A DNA stretch of 64,000 nucleotides from an uncultured Candidatus Melainabacteria bacterium (GTDB lineage Bacteria; Cyanobacteriota; Vampirovibrionia; Gastranaerophilales; Gastranaerophilaceae), in contig CATLDC010000008.1 of assembly GCA_949902595.1 (NCBI GenBank), positions 1-64,000 on the forward strand. Reading direction: 5' to 3'. Each line of letters begins with the position of its first letter. Within the stretch, counting starts at the first letter, position 1. The notes beneath the pieces are model-generated. The model saw nothing but the letters and a program-made list of their open reading frames with translations. It was not told the origin of the DNA and searched no databases. The translations under genes and the position numbers were made by a program. Shown here in pieces: positions 23,201-30,983 of this stretch.

Positions 23201-25399
23201 TTACTTGGTGCCTGATTTTTTGTGCTTTTTGTTGTTCTTCTTTGTAAACTGTTGAGGCGCAAGGCTGTATGATGTCTGGATTCTTTTTACACTCAAAACA
23301 TCCGGCATGGCTTGGAGTGCGACCATAACCTTTCTCAGGGTGTAAATATTATCAAGCTCAATCCCGAGTTCTATTATCCCGACTTTAGCCTTTGATTTTA
23401 CGTTCGCAGAAGTGATATTCGTGTTGTTGTCTGAAACAACACCGATAACGTCTTTCAAGATACCGAGTTTTTCAGCGGTCTCAATACGGATTGTTGTGCT
23501 GTAAGTCTTGTTAATATTGTTTCCAGACCAATGGATATCAATTAATCGCTCTACCGGAATATTTTCCAGGGTTCTGCAATCGAGTCTGTGAACAGTAACG
23601 CCCTTAGAGCGTGTAACAACCCCGACAATCGGCTCGCCCGGAATCGGAGAGCAGCATCTTGCAAAAGAATAGAGGAGTCCTTCCAGCCCGATAATATCTT
23701 TTTCAGAAGCCTTTCTTGGTCTGTGCTGGGTCGGGCCTTCTTGTTTAGCAGGTTTTCTTAGTCTGTTAACAATCTTATTAACGGTTGTTTCGCCGTATCC
23801 GAGTGCTGCGAACAGGTCATCTGCGCCCACGTAGTTCATCTGTTTTGCAACTTTATCAAACTCGCCGTTTTTAACGTACTCGTCGAACACGGTTTTAGTG
23901 AGTTCGTGTTCAAGGTTAGCTTTTCCGATTTCAATATGGTCTTCACGTTTGTTTTTCTTGTACCATGAGCGGATTCTGGAAGCGGCCTGTTTTGTCACAA
24001 CAAAGTTCAGCCAGTCCAGCCTTGGAGCTGCGACCTTTGAGGTCATAATCTCTACGATATCGCCGTTTTTGAGTTTTGTATCAAGCTGTGCAATACGGCC
24101 GTTAATCAACGCCCCGACTGTTTTATGTCCCACATCAGAGTGGATACGGTAGGCAAAGTCAACAGGGGTCGCGTTTTGCGGAAGGTCAATAACGTCTCCG
24201 CCCGGAGTGAATGCAAAAACCTGGTCTGAGAACAAGTCCATTTTAACCGAGTTAACAAAGTCTTCTGCGTTTTGAGTTTCTTTGTTATACTCAACAAGTT
24301 TTCTCATCCATGAGAATTTCACATCGCTTGTGGAATCCGCCTTTTTAGAGCCTTTTTCTTTGTATCTCCAGTGTGCTGCAATACCGTATTCAGCGATTTC
24401 GTGCATTTCCCAGGTTCGAATCTGGACTTCAAGCGGTTTTTGTCTCGGCCCGATAACAGAGGTGTGCAAGGACTGATACATATTGCCTTTAGGCATTGCA
24501 ATATAGTCTTTGAACCTCCCGGGGATTGGTTTAAACTGGGAGTGGATAAGTCCGAGGACTTCGTAGCACTCTTTTTCTGTATCAACTATAACGCGCACTG
24601 CTGTTATGTCGTACAGGTCATGGAAAGCAACATTAAGTCGCTGCATTTTATTAAAAATGCTGTAATAATGCTTTGCCCTTCCGGTAATTTTGGCGTTAAT
24701 CCCGCTCGCCTTAACGTCTTTAGAAATCTTATCAATCAAAAGCTTCACTGTCATTTCGCGTTCAGCTTTTTTCTGGGATACAAGTTGTGCAATCTCGTAA
24801 TACTTATCCGGATGCAAGTATTTCAGTGACAAGTCTTCCAGTTCAGCCTTGACTTTCCCAACCCCCAGTCTGTTTGCAAGCGGAGCAAAGATATCAAGGG
24901 TTTCCTGCGCGATTCTCTGTTGTTTAGCAGGTGCCATATAATTGAGTGTGCGCATGTTATGCAGTCTATCAGCGAGTTTCAGGAAGATTATTCGAACATC
25001 GCTTGCCATTGCAATAAGCATTCTGCGGAAGTTTTCAGCCTGTCGTTCTTCTGTTGATTTGAACTGCAACTTTCCGAGTTTTGTCACGCCCTGAACGAGG
25101 TTCAGCACATCTTCTCCAAACAGTTCTTTAATCTCCTCCGGCTTTGTATCGGTATCTTCAAGGATATCGTGCAGGAATCCTGCTATAAGTGTATGTTTAT
25201 CGGCTCTAAGTCCCACAAGAATCTTAACGACTTCCATCGGGTGGATAATATAGGGTTCTTCGGAGACTCTGTACTGGCCGGCATGGAGTTTTTTAGCGAA
25301 CTCAAAAGCCTTCTCAAGCTCATCTATATCATCTTCAGCGTACTGCTGTTCTACTAAAAGCGCTCTTATTTCATCAAAAGATATAACAAACTGTTCCAT
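23201..25399 (-). CDS. rel: bifunctional (p)ppGpp synthetase/hydrolase
   Basis: A 732-residue long RelA/SpoT homologue. HD hydrolase domain: HAGQYR, H53 in YIIHPMEV, and H77-D78 with E81-D82 in GFLHDILEDT, all intact. Synthetase domain: GRAKHYYSIFNKM, DLYDITAVRVIV, YQSLHTSVIGP and EVQIRTWEMHEIAEYGIAAHW, intact. A TGS domain (VFAFTPGGDVIDLPQ) and a C-terminal zinc-finger/ACT region follow. Both activities are therefore expected. It is the stringent response enzyme of the host. Only weak Shine-Dalgarno matching precedes the ATG. Confidence 0.95.
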   Translation of the reverse strand: MEQFVISFDEIRALLVEQQYAEDDIDELEKAFEFAKKLHAGQYRVSEEPYIIHPMEVVKILVGLRADKHTLIAGFLHDILEDTDTKPEEIKELFGEDVLNLVQGVTKLGKLQFKSTEERQAENFRRMLIAMASDVRIIFLKLADRLHNMRTLNYMAPAKQQRIAQETLDIFAPLANRLGVGKVKAELEDLSLKYLHPDKYYEIAQLVSQKKAEREMTVKLLIDKISKDVKASGINAKITGRAKHYYSIFNKMQRLNVAFHDLYDITAVRVIVDTEKECYEVLGLIHSQFKPIPGRFKDYIAMPKGNMYQSLHTSVIGPRQKPLEVQIRTWEMHEIAEYGIAAHWRYKEKGSKKADSTSDVKFSWMRKLVEYNKETQNAEDFVNSVKMDLFSDQVFAFTPGGDVIDLPQNATPVDFAYRIHSDVGHKTVGALINGRIAQLDTKLKNGDIVEIMTSKVAAPRLDWLNFVVTKQAASRIRSWYKKNKREDHIEIGKANLEHELTKTVFDEYVKNGEFDKVAKQMNYVGADDLFAALGYGETTVNKIVNRLRKPAKQEGPTQHRPRKASEKDIIGLEGLLYSFARCCSPIPGEPIVGVVTRSKGVTVHRLDCRTLENIPVERLIDIHWSGNNINKTYSTTIRIETAEKLGILKDVIGVVSDNNTNITSANVKSKAKVGIIELGIELDNIYTLRKVMVALQAMPDVLSVKRIQTSYSLAPQQFTKKNNKKHKKSGTK

Positions 25400-25450
25400 A
25401 ATAAACCTATCATATTCTTTTTTCTTTTATTTTGCAAGTACTACGCACGT

Positions 25451-25559
25451 GTACTACGTACGTAGGAGCAGGGTCGGCAGACATTTGGTGATACTACTGG
25501 TGGGAAGTGGGGCTACGGGTCTGCCTCAATGGTGGAACGACGGGCTGGAAGGCGCGGGA
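25451..25559 (+). repeat. dispersed ~109-bp structured repeat, copy A
   Basis: It begins with the 12-bp palindrome CTACGTACGTAG (25454-25465). GGCAGAC (25476-25482) and GTCTGCC (25519-25525) form a stem around a 36-base loop, and the end is GGCTGGAAGGCGCGG. A second copy in the opposite orientation lies at 29108-29216 with the same stem and the same loop length. It does not code for protein. The host genes around it are much more AT-rich. Confidence 0.7.
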
Positions 25560-25574
25560 TAGAAAATTTCATAC

Positions 25575-25595
25575 CGGCCGTTCGGCTATTTTTTC
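25575..25595 (+). terminator. short hairpin with T-run
   Basis: GCCG-TT-CGGC followed by TATTTTTTC, about 20 bases after repeat copy A. The stem is short, so this is a weak terminator candidate. Confidence 0.35.
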
Positions 25596-25605
25596 AAAAA
25601 AAGCT

Positions 25606-25634
25606 TTGCATTTTTTTATTGTTTAACATACAAT
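25606..25634 (+). promoter_or_regulatory. promoter of the 62-residue gene
   Basis: TTGCAT (25606-25611), 17-base spacer, TACAAT (25629-25634). The leader is about 85 bases. Confidence 0.55.
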
Positions 25635-25727
25635 AGAAGAACGCCACTTGCGGAGAACAATCAAACAAAGATTTGATTTCTGAAAAAATACCCTTAAATA
25701 TACATTAGTCGAAAGGAACGTGATAAC

Positions 25728-25916
25728 ATGATTAGTAATAATCTGGTTTTGTTGTCTCAAAATAAAAAAACAATAGCCCAGTTGAAAAACAATAAACAGA
25801 AATCTGATTACAGTACAAATCCACAAAAGAGGTTAAGAAAGCCGCTGCTAAACGCACGCATAGCGCAATCTCACGAAAACCTGTTTAATTTCGTAAACGA
25901 CACTTTTAATTACTAA
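25728..25916 (+). CDS. small basic protein, 62 residues
   Basis: MISNNLVLLSQNKKTIAQ... a Lys/Asn/Gln-rich soluble peptide with no recognised family. A promoter 95 bases upstream and an AAAGGA ribosome site 11 bases before the ATG argue that it is expressed. It converges on recN with a four-base overlap. The long leader may hold control elements. Confidence 0.5.
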   Translation: MISNNLVLLSQNKKTIAQLKNNKQKSDYSTNPQKRLRKPLLNARIAQSHENLFNFVNDTFNY

Positions 25917-27559
25917 ATCAGGGTCTGCGCAAACTTGAGTGATTCTTCCGTTACCTCTCCGCCGGCAAGCTCGGCAATTGCCCTAAGCTTAGCATCGCCT
26001 TCAAGAACGGAAATATCCACACTTGTACGACCATCCTGCGTTTTCTTAACATAAAAATGCTTATCAGACTTGGATGCAATAATCGCCTGATGAGTAATCA
26101 TGATTATTTGCATATATTTAGAAAGTTCCTTCACCTCATCAGCCACAGACTGTGAAGTCTTACCCGAAATCCCCGTATCAATTTCATCAAAAATCACGGT
26201 ATCAATATTATCGCTCTGAGCAAAAATCGTCTTTATTGCAAGCATTACACGCGAAATCTCACCGCCTGACGCGACCTTGGCAAGAAGTTTCAGCCCCTCT
26301 GAAATATTAGTGGAAATCAAAAACTCCACCTTGTCGCGCCCGTTAATTGAAAGCTCGCACTTATCAAAATGGATTTCAAACTTAACCTTCGGAAGCTCAA
26401 GCTTCTCAAGCTTTTCAACAATAAGCGAAGAAAGCACTGCCGCGTAATTCTTTCTCTCGGCAGAGAGCTCTTCTGCCAAAACTTCAAGCTTATCCTTTAA
26501 AGCAGCAATTTCAGCCTCCAAATCCTCGATATTTTGGGTCGAAAACTCAATCCCGTTGAGCTCTGCCCTCAAGGCTTCGCCCTGCTCCATGACTTTTTCA
26601 AGCGTACCGCCGTATTTGCGTTTCAATTTATCAAGCAGGAACAGGCGTTCCTGAATAGAATTAATGCGTTCTTCGTCATTATCAAGTGCAGAAGAATATT
26701 CTCTTAGTGTAGAAGAAACATTTCTAAGCAGCTCAATCGCTTCAATAAGCTCGCCTTCCACCTCTTCAAGAGACCCGTCCATGCCGGAAGCCTTGGAAAG
26801 ATTTGTCTTAATCTGCAACAAGCCTTCAAGCACAGAGCCGTCATCGCCTGAAATTGACCAGTAAGAGGCGCCGGTTAAGTCTTTGAGCTTCTCCACATTT
26901 TCAAGCACTGAAAGTTCGTTATTAAGCTCCTCATCCTCGGTTGTCGAGCTAAGTTGGGCTTCTTCAATTTCATTAACCTGAAATTTCAGGAACTCAATCT
27001 GGTCTTCGGTCTTGTTAGCCGCATTTTTAAGTTCTTCGAGTTTTGATATCAAATCCTTGTAGCGCCCAAATTCTTGTCTGTAATTTTCAAGCATACCGCC
27101 AAGTGTGTTTTTGGTGTAGGAATCAAGGAGCACAATATGGTATTTTGGCTGCAAAAACGAATAGGTCTGGTGCTGCGAATGCACATCAAGAAAGAGTTCC
27201 CTGAAATTACGCATAAATTCCTGATTAACAAGGCACCCGTTAATCCTTGAGCGTGAGCCGGTCTGGCTGATTTCGCGGGAAAGAATTATTTCTTCTCCTG
27301 TGTCGTCTATTCCGTATTCTTCAAACAGTGAGGTTAAATCCTGTTTGGTATTCAGGATTGTAAGTTCAATAACGGCTTTATCAGCGCCGGTTTTTATGAC
27401 TTCTTTTCCTGCTTTTGCACCGAAAGCAATATCAATCGCATTAATCAGAATACTTTTTCCGGCGCCTGTTTCACCGGTTATAATATTCAGTCCCTGTGCT
27501 AAATCCAATTCCAGCTCGTCTATTAATATATAGTTCTTTATAAAAATCTTTGATAACAT
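25913..27559 (-). CDS. recN: DNA repair protein RecN
   Basis: A 548-residue SMC-like ATPase of double-strand break repair. Walker A is GETGAGKS (residues 29-36). A Q-loop HSQHQTYSFL and long coiled-coil arms follow, with ABC signature VASGGEISRVMLAI and Walker B TVIFDEIDTGISG near the C-terminus. The start is three bases after the TPR gene stop, so the two form an operon. Confidence 0.95.
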   Translation of the reverse strand: MLSKIFIKNYILIDELELDLAQGLNIITGETGAGKSILINAIDIAFGAKAGKEVIKTGADKAVIELTILNTKQDLTSLFEEYGIDDTGEEIILSREISQTGSRSRINGCLVNQEFMRNFRELFLDVHSQHQTYSFLQPKYHIVLLDSYTKNTLGGMLENYRQEFGRYKDLISKLEELKNAANKTEDQIEFLKFQVNEIEEAQLSSTTEDEELNNELSVLENVEKLKDLTGASYWSISGDDGSVLEGLLQIKTNLSKASGMDGSLEEVEGELIEAIELLRNVSSTLREYSSALDNDEERINSIQERLFLLDKLKRKYGGTLEKVMEQGEALRAELNGIEFSTQNIEDLEAEIAALKDKLEVLAEELSAERKNYAAVLSSLIVEKLEKLELPKVKFEIHFDKCELSINGRDKVEFLISTNISEGLKLLAKVASGGEISRVMLAIKTIFAQSDNIDTVIFDEIDTGISGKTSQSVADEVKELSKYMQIIMITHQAIIASKSDKHFYVKKTQDGRTSVDISVLEGDAKLRAIAELAGGEVTEESLKFAQTLI

Positions 27560-27562
27560 ATC

Positions 27563-28618
27563 CTATTCGTCGTCTTCCTCTGTGTCATCTTCTTCATCTT
27601 CAAACTCGTCCTCTTCTTCATCGGATTCTTCAAGTTCTTCTTCCGGCTCCTCTTCGTACTCCTCGATTTCAGTCTCCGGTTCGATTTGTTCATGCCGTCC
27701 GAGTTTTTCCTGAGCGTATTCAAATTCCTGTTTCACAACATCTTTTGGGAAAGTCAGAGTAAACGGATTCTTAAGAGCATGCTCCAGATTTTCGTAATAC
27801 TCATCCAGCTCGCCCATAAATTTGTAAACACGCGCAAGACAGTAATACAGGTCACCGTTTTCTTCCTGTTCCAATCTTGTATTCAGGAGTTCGAGAATCT
27901 CGTCTGTAGAGCCTTCTTTTAAGCAGATTTTTGTAAGGAGTTTGTATGCTTCAATGTCGCGCGGATTGTATTGCAGCGTTTTTTGAAGGTACATTTTTGC
28001 TTCTTCAATATTGTCGTTTTTGAAAGCTATTGAGCCGAGGTTAAAGTATGCCCAGCTGTAGTCCGGCGAGACAGCAAGCACTTTCTGGTAGCTTTCAATC
28101 GCAAAATTTGTGAGCCCGTCGTTCTGATAGATGTATCCGATATAGAAATAGGCAAACACATCTTGAGGGTTTATTGCCACTGCTTTTTGGAAGCTATCCA
28201 GCGCAAGATTTTTTTCGTCTTTATGGAAGTAGCAGACTCCTAGATTAAAGTAGCTGTTACCGTCCTCGGGGTCTGTTTCCAGCACTTTTTTAAACGCGTC
28301 TATTGCTTCGTCCCATTCTTTTAGTTCAACCAAGACATCTCCGAGGTTGTAGTAGAAATCCTCTTGCGGGGAGAGTTCGACGGCTTTTTCGTAGCATTTT
28401 TTTGCTTCCGGAAAGTTTTTGAGTTTTTCGTAGACAATCCCCAGATTATAGTGGAGTTCTGCATCTTCGGGGAAGTATTTTATCAGGTAACGGAGGTTTC
28501 CTTCTGCTTCTTCGTTAAAACCGTTGTTAACGAGAAGGATAGAAAGCTCCCTTCTTGCCTGAAAGTTAGACGGATCCCCTTTTAAGATATTTTGAAGTGT
28601 CTCAATATCATTACTCAT
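27563..28618 (-). CDS. TPR repeat protein with acidic tail
   Basis: A 351-residue protein made of about seven TPR units (residues 15-275), such as AELHYNLGIVYEKLKNFPEAKKC and WAYFNLGSIAFKNDNIEEAK. It ends in a tail of about 40 residues that is almost all Asp and Glu. TPR arrays bind protein partners; none is indicated. ATG at 28618 (MSNDIETLQNIL) is chosen since a TATAAT box ends six bases before it. The open frame extends much further upstream but without support. It is cotranscribed with recN. Confidence 0.8.
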   Translation of the reverse strand: MSNDIETLQNILKGDPSNFQARRELSILLVNNGFNEEAEGNLRYLIKYFPEDAELHYNLGIVYEKLKNFPEAKKCYEKAVELSPQEDFYYNLGDVLVELKEWDEAIDAFKKVLETDPEDGNSYFNLGVCYFHKDEKNLALDSFQKAVAINPQDVFAYFYIGYIYQNDGLTNFAIESYQKVLAVSPDYSWAYFNLGSIAFKNDNIEEAKMYLQKTLQYNPRDIEAYKLLTKICLKEGSTDEILELLNTRLEQEENGDLYYCLARVYKFMGELDEYYENLEHALKNPFTLTFPKDVVKQEFEYAQEKLGRHEQIEPETEIEEYEEEPEEELEESDEEEDEFEDEEDDTEEDDE

Positions 28619-28624
28619 AAGATA

Positions 28625-28653
28625 ATTATACCAAAGGGGAGGAAAATAGTAAA
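28625..28653 (-). promoter_or_regulatory. TPR-recN promoter, leaderless
   Basis: On the minus strand: TTTACT (28648-28653), 17-base spacer, TATAAT (28625-28630), six bases, ATG. No ribosome site is present. Confidence 0.7.
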
Positions 28654-28741
28654 TTTTTGTAAACAAATTTTCTCCAACTAGCAAAAAAATTTTTTTAGGC
28701 GTTTTAAGATAAATGGATGGTTGATTAATTTCAAAAAATGG

Positions 28742-28747
28742 TATAAT
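28742..28747 (+). promoter_or_regulatory. -10 box of the 109-residue gene
   Basis: TATAAT (28742-28747) 24 bases before the ATG; TTGATT (28721) lies upstream at a short 15-base spacing. Confidence 0.45.
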
Positions 28748-28771
28748 AAGTAAATATAAAGCGAGGTGTTT

Positions 28772-29101
28772 ATGAGTGAAATAAATGGTCCAAAATTTAG
28801 TGTTAATCAGGTAAACTTCAACGGCATACAGAAGCCTGCACAAGAGGTTCCTTCTGAATCAGTTGAATCAGAAGCTCCGAAGCTGCAAGATTTTTCTGAC
28901 CCTAAAGCAGAGGCACTCGGACGTTCTATGTTGTTTAAGGGTGCTGATGATGTGAACCATGACTTGAAAGCTCTGTTAGAAAACCCTCAAATTGCAGAAA
29001 ATTCTGACAAGATGTTTGAGACAGCATTCAAAGCTGCACAGGATGCAGGGATTGAGAATGCTTATGAAGAAGCTGCAAGCTTTTCAACCACGGCTATGTA
29101 A
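28772..29101 (+). CDS. hypothetical protein, 109 residues
   Basis: A small acidic protein starting MSEINGPKFSVNQVNFNGIQKPAQE, with the lineage-type VNFNGI tag. The C-terminal half is helical (DVNHDLKALLENPQIAEN ... FETAFKAAQDAG). No family recognised. ATG at 28772 has GCGAGG five bases upstream; a GTG at 28766 is in frame. Repeat copy B begins seven bases after its stop. Confidence 0.6.
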   Translation: MSEINGPKFSVNQVNFNGIQKPAQEVPSESVESEAPKLQDFSDPKAEALGRSMLFKGADDVNHDLKALLENPQIAENSDKMFETAFKAAQDAGIENAYEEAASFSTTAM

Positions 29102-29107
29102 TCAATC

Positions 29108-29216
29108 TCCGCGCCCTCCCAGCCGGTAGTCCCACCATCGAGGCAGACCAGTAGTCCCTAGCCCGACTAGTATTCTAACGGAATGTCTGCCGACCATTCT
29201 CCTACGTGCGTAGCAC
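29108..29216 (-). repeat. dispersed ~109-bp structured repeat, copy B
   Basis: Reads on the minus strand as an evident homologue of the copy at 25451-25559: CTACGCACGTAGGAG, GGTCGGCAGACATT, a 36-base loop of different sequence, GGTCTGCCTC and the GGCGCGG end. The stem arms are 29142-29148 and 29185-29191. Arms are conserved while the loop is not, as expected of a selected or recently spread hairpin. Confidence 0.7.
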
Positions 29217-29217
29217 C

Positions 29218-29241
29218 AAAAAAAAGAGTCTTAGCGACTCT
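29218..29241 (-). terminator. minus-strand terminator next to repeat copy B
   Basis: AGAGTC (29225-29230) and GACTCT (29236-29241) with a five-base loop, followed on the minus strand by eight T residues. No leftward gene was recognised between here and 29440, so the transcript it ends is unknown. Confidence 0.6.
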
Positions 29242-29439
29242 AAAAACTTTGTAAATGTGTGAAGTGTAGTATAATGTGTATTTTTTGATTTCTGGTTTAA
29301 TATCCTTGTATATATATAAAGTATTTTTAGGGATGAAAATTGATATAAACCAGATGTATTTTTACATTTCTTAACATTTAGAGACATGCCGGTTGATTAA
29401 TCGAAAACGAGTATTAAATAAACGGTAGAGAGGTGCTAA
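29242..29439. other. AT-rich intergenic region
   Basis: No convincing gene. GGTTGATTAATCG (about 29391) and nearby TATTAAATA may belong to the promoter of the next gene. Confidence 0.4.
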
Positions 29440-29814
29440 ATGCTTTTTACGGATTTATTCAAAATGACTAAGACTTGTACACATGATCATATCAGCCCCG
29501 ATATGGAATGCGGGTACTGCCCGGATTGCGGAAAACTGATTGAAAACGAATGGTATATAACAAGATGCGCATGCTGCGGGGTGAAACTCAAAACAATGAG
29601 CAGAGGCGGAAAGATTGTACCGCAGATGCATTATTGCACAAACTGCGGAGGTAAAGAGTTCGAGGTTGAGAAGATTGAGAAGATTAATTTTATTGATATT
29701 AACTTCGCAGTGCTCGTAAAAAAAGAAGCCGAAGCAAAAGTTGCATGCTCTACGACACAGTGCTGGCAAGAAAGAACAGACGCGAAACCAAAATTGCTAA
29801 CACAATTCCTGTAA
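29440..29814 (+). CDS. zinc-ribbon protein, 124 residues
   Basis: It has several CxxC pairs: CGYCPDCGK (residues 24-32), CACCGVK (43-49) and YCTNCGG (67-73), consistent with two zinc ribbons. The C-terminal third lacks cysteine pairs. Function unknown. AGAGAGG precedes the ATG. Its last 65 bases overlap the end of the convergent spmB gene, so one of the two tails may have drifted. Confidence 0.6.
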   Translation: MLFTDLFKMTKTCTHDHISPDMECGYCPDCGKLIENEWYITRCACCGVKLKTMSRGGKIVPQMHYCTNCGGKEFEVEKIEKINFIDINFAVLVKKEAEAKVACSTTQCWQERTDAKPKLLTQFL

Positions 29815-30289
29815 AATCCGCGATTAGACCGGTGAGAAGCGCGTACCGGTACTTCTTGATACCGATTGAGCCAAAATAGACTGCAAGTACGTAGAAAGTT
29901 GTTTCAGAGCTGCCAACCATGACCGCCGCGAGCTTTGTTGCGTAGGAATCAGGCCCCAGAGAACTAGCTATATCAGAAAAAAGCCCGAGAGTTGCGGAGC
30001 CGGAAAGCGAACGGGTAATCATTATCGGGATGACGTCTACCGGGATTGATAATTTTGCAAGAATCCCGCCTGTAAAAGAGGTTATAAGCCCGATTGCACC
30101 TGAGGATTTGAACATTGATACTGCTACAATTATGGCTACAAGGTAGGGAATTATTGAAACAGCGACTTTGAACCCGTCTTTTGCGCCTTCAATAAACTCT
30201 TCGTATATTCTTACTTTTTTGAACGCAGCTGCAAAAAGGATTGCAAGAATCATTGCCGGAAGTATGTAAATCGAAATCTTTTGTATCAT
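29750..30289 (-). CDS. spmB: SpmB-type nucleoside recognition domain membrane protein
   Basis: A 179-residue membrane protein with about four to five helices and the Gate/nucleoside-recognition pattern, including GAKDGFKVAVSIIPYLVAI and TRSLSGSATLGLFSD. In Bacillus SpmA and SpmB affect spore-core dehydration, but homologues are common in non-sporulating bacteria, where they are presumed transporters. It overlaps the spmA stop by four bases. Confidence 0.8.
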   Translation of the reverse strand: MIQKISIYILPAMILAILFAAAFKKVRIYEEFIEGAKDGFKVAVSIIPYLVAIIVAVSMFKSSGAIGLITSFTGGILAKLSIPVDVIPIMITRSLSGSATLGLFSDIASSLGPDSYATKLAAVMVGSSETTFYVLAVYFGSIGIKKYRYALLTGLIADFTGIVLAILVSRLFFLASTVS

Positions 30290-30876
30290 GCCTCCTCCTT
30301 TTTGTGCCAGATTTTTTTAAGAAGCATGGCTGATATTATTGCAACAAAAAACGAAAGAGTTGTTACAATAAGCGTCGGGAGAATTATTTCGGTCGGGTTT
30401 GAGGCTCCCACCCCCACAAGTACAGCGATTACAGTTGCCGGTATTATCTGGAATCCGGCAGTGTTCATGCCAAGAAACATGCACATGGAATCAGTTGCAG
30501 TGTCTTTTTTAGGGTTGTCCCCCTGCAACTCTTTAATGACCTTCAAGCCGATAGGAGTTGCTGCATTTGTAAGCCCCAGAGCGTTTGCTGTGACGCTCAT
30601 TGCAATGTCACCCACAGCCGGAGAGTCCTTTTTAACGTCTTTAAAGAGGATTTTTGCTATCGGGTTAAGGAGTTTCGATATTATCTGAACAAGTCCGGAT
30701 TTTTCGGCTATGCGCATAATTCCGAGCCAGAAAGCCATGATACCGATTAGTGAAAACGAGATTTTTACTGCTGTGTCGCATGCCTGAAGCATTGAGTTTA
30801 CAACATCAGAGAGTGTGTTATTAAAAACTCCGATAATGATTGAAAGTGTTATCAAGATAAAAAATATATAATTCAT
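30286..30876 (-). CDS. spmA: SpmA-type nucleoside recognition domain membrane protein
   Basis: A 196-residue partner of the preceding protein, with MNYIFFILITLSIIIGVF as the first membrane helix, SLIGIMAFWLGIMRIAEKSGL, and TANALGLTNAATPIGLKVI. The pair forms an operon with a four-base overlap. No sporulation genes are present in the window, and a spore role is not expected for an LPS-bearing host. Confidence 0.82.
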   Translation of the reverse strand: MNYIFFILITLSIIIGVFNNTLSDVVNSMLQACDTAVKISFSLIGIMAFWLGIMRIAEKSGLVQIISKLLNPIAKILFKDVKKDSPAVGDIAMSVTANALGLTNAATPIGLKVIKELQGDNPKKDTATDSMCMFLGMNTAGFQIIPATVIAVLVGVGASNPTEIILPTLIVTTLSFFVAIISAMLLKKIWHKKEEA

Positions 30877-30904
30877 ACTTTTATCTTAAAAAAAATTTTA
30901 GTAT

Positions 30905-30933
30905 TTGTCACTATTTTTATATTAGTATATAAT
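30905..30933 (+). promoter_or_regulatory. promoter of the giant coiled-coil gene
   Basis: TTGTCA (30905-30910), exact 17-base spacer, TATAAT (30928-30933). Five bases further, at 30939, is an ATG. Confidence 0.75.
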
Positions 30934-30938
30934 TAGTT

Positions 30939-30983
30939 ATGAATGTAGAATGTGGGATAAGAGTAGGTATATGGCAGACATAA
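30939..30983 (+). CDS. possible leaderless 14-residue leader peptide
   Basis: ATG at 30939 follows the -10 box by five bases and reads MNVECGIRVGIWQT-stop. Its stop lies 10 bases beyond the ATG (30971) of the giant gene, so the two frames overlap. It could couple or limit translation of the large gene. Support is positional only. Confidence 0.3.
   Translation: MNVECGIRVGIWQT

Noticed and set aside
29202..29387. 61-codon minus-strand frame
   Set aside because: Runs through a terminator hairpin and repeat copy B; low-complexity sequence.
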